NCBI RefSeq assembly: GCF_910587525.1
Contig: NZ_CAJULS010000147.1
Location: 1-5,010, forward strand
Source of the DNA: an uncultured Oscillibacter sp.
Lineage (GTDB): Bacteria > Bacillota > Clostridia > Oscillospirales > Oscillospiraceae
Length of the DNA stretch: 5,010 nt
Direction: 5' to 3'
Shown piece after piece: positions 4,625 to 5,010 of this stretch. Each line of letters starts with the position of its first letter. Position 1 is the stretch's first letter. Position numbers and translations under genes: made by a program. Below the pieces are notes generated by a model, which saw only the letters and a program-made list of their open reading frames with translations, made no database searches and was not told the DNA's origin.

Positions 4625-5010
4625 TCAGTACCCATACCGCTTCCGGTATTTCAGCAGCAGTGCTGCCGCCATCACCGTCCCCAGCAGCTCGGCCACAGGT
4701 GTCGCCAGCCACACGCCGGTGACGCCGCCCAGCAGGACGGGCATGAGCTGAATGCTGGCGACCGTGAACAGGAATGACCGGGAGAAGGCCAGCACGGCGG
4801 ACACCACACCGTTGGACAGGGCGGTGAACATACCGCTGGCAAAGACGTTCAGCCCCACGAACAGCAGAGCGATGGAGCACAGGCGGTTTCCCGTCACCGC
4901 CAGATCATACACCGGGCTGTCCGGCCGGGTGAAGATGCCCACCAGGGGGACGGTTGCCAGAATGGAGATTACCGTACAGAGGACGGATGCCCCGACGATG
5001 AATTTGACGC
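4625..5010 (-). CDS. MATE family efflux transporter, C-terminal part (5' end outside window)
   Basis: The last 127 residues of a multidrug and toxic compound extrusion (MATE) transporter, a cytoplasmic-membrane protein that exports cationic compounds using Na+ or H+ gradients. The frame is open to the window edge, so the N-terminal two thirds or more (full proteins are about 440-460 residues) lie beyond it. A GTG at 4942 is an internal valine, not a start. Counting from the first full codon at 5008, helices lie near 4-23, 43-62, 75-98 and 101-119. Typical marks are IFTRPDSPVYDLA (25-37), FVGLNVFASGMFTALSNG (50-67, with the family's FTA..NG pattern), SAVLAFSRSFLF (70-81), GVWLATPVAE (98-107) and a basic tail KYRKRYGY. 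The pattern is nearest to MepA/DinF-like members. It ends in its own terminator, so it is separate from the SLOG operon. Confidence 0.9.
   Translation of the reverse strand, partial: VKFIVGASVLCTVISILATVPLVGIFTRPDSPVYDLAVTGNRLCSIALLFVGLNVFASGMFTALSNGVVSAVLAFSRSFLFTVASIQLMPVLLGGVTGVWLATPVAELLGTVMAAALLLKYRKRYGY

Noticed and set aside
4455..4751. Continuing plus-strand frame after the helicase remnant as a real protein
   Set aside because: After about residue 27 it runs through the MATE terminator and antisense of the MATE gene, with Ser/Thr/Pro-rich composition typical of a shadow frame.

Overview
The window is GC-rich bacterial DNA with dense coding, strong AGGAGG-type ribosome binding sites and sigma-A-like promoters. 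Protein types are common in gut Clostridia: a DUF1273/SLOG protein, a DUF3795 protein and an O-antigen-ligase-family polymerase. Together these suggest a Bacillota member, probably of the Oscillospirales (Flavonifractor/Oscillibacter-like). That placement is inferred from composition and gene style, not from a search.

Every intact gene is on the minus strand, so transcription runs from high to low coordinates. From right to left: (1) the 3' part of a MATE-family efflux transporter, cut by the window edge, with its own intrinsic terminator. (2) A stretch of about 430 bp without an intact gene (4199-4624). Its only coding trace is a plus-strand remnant of about 27 codons that looks like the N-terminus of a DEAD/DEAH-box helicase, preceded by a highly structured leader (4270-4442). 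(3) A two-gene operon: a SLOG/DUF1273 nucleotide-binding-type protein whose 3' end overlaps the start of a cysteine-rich DUF3795 protein by 23 bp, driven by a clear promoter at 4170-4198. (4) A second operon with its own promoter (3069-3097) and a short leader holding two competing hairpins, encoding a family 2 glycosyltransferase and an O-antigen ligase/polymerase-type membrane protein, ending in a hairpin terminator. This pair probably contributes to a cell-surface or secreted polysaccharide. (5) A tRNA-Pro(UGG) gene with encoded CCA and a strong terminator. Between it and the polysaccharide operon lie a tRNA-Pro 5'-half fragment and a pair of 12-bp-spaced TGGTCAA repeats.

The points most worth a second look are at the edges of the genes. 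The tRNA-Pro has an unusual elbow (A19/U56 in place of the near-universal G19/C56). The neighbouring tRNA-Pro half and paired repeats hint at an old integration site. The GT2 leader has attenuator-like geometry. The helicase remnant keeps its structured leader. I see no CRISPR array, rRNA, insertion sequence or complete mobile element, and no convincing novel defence or multi-gene system.
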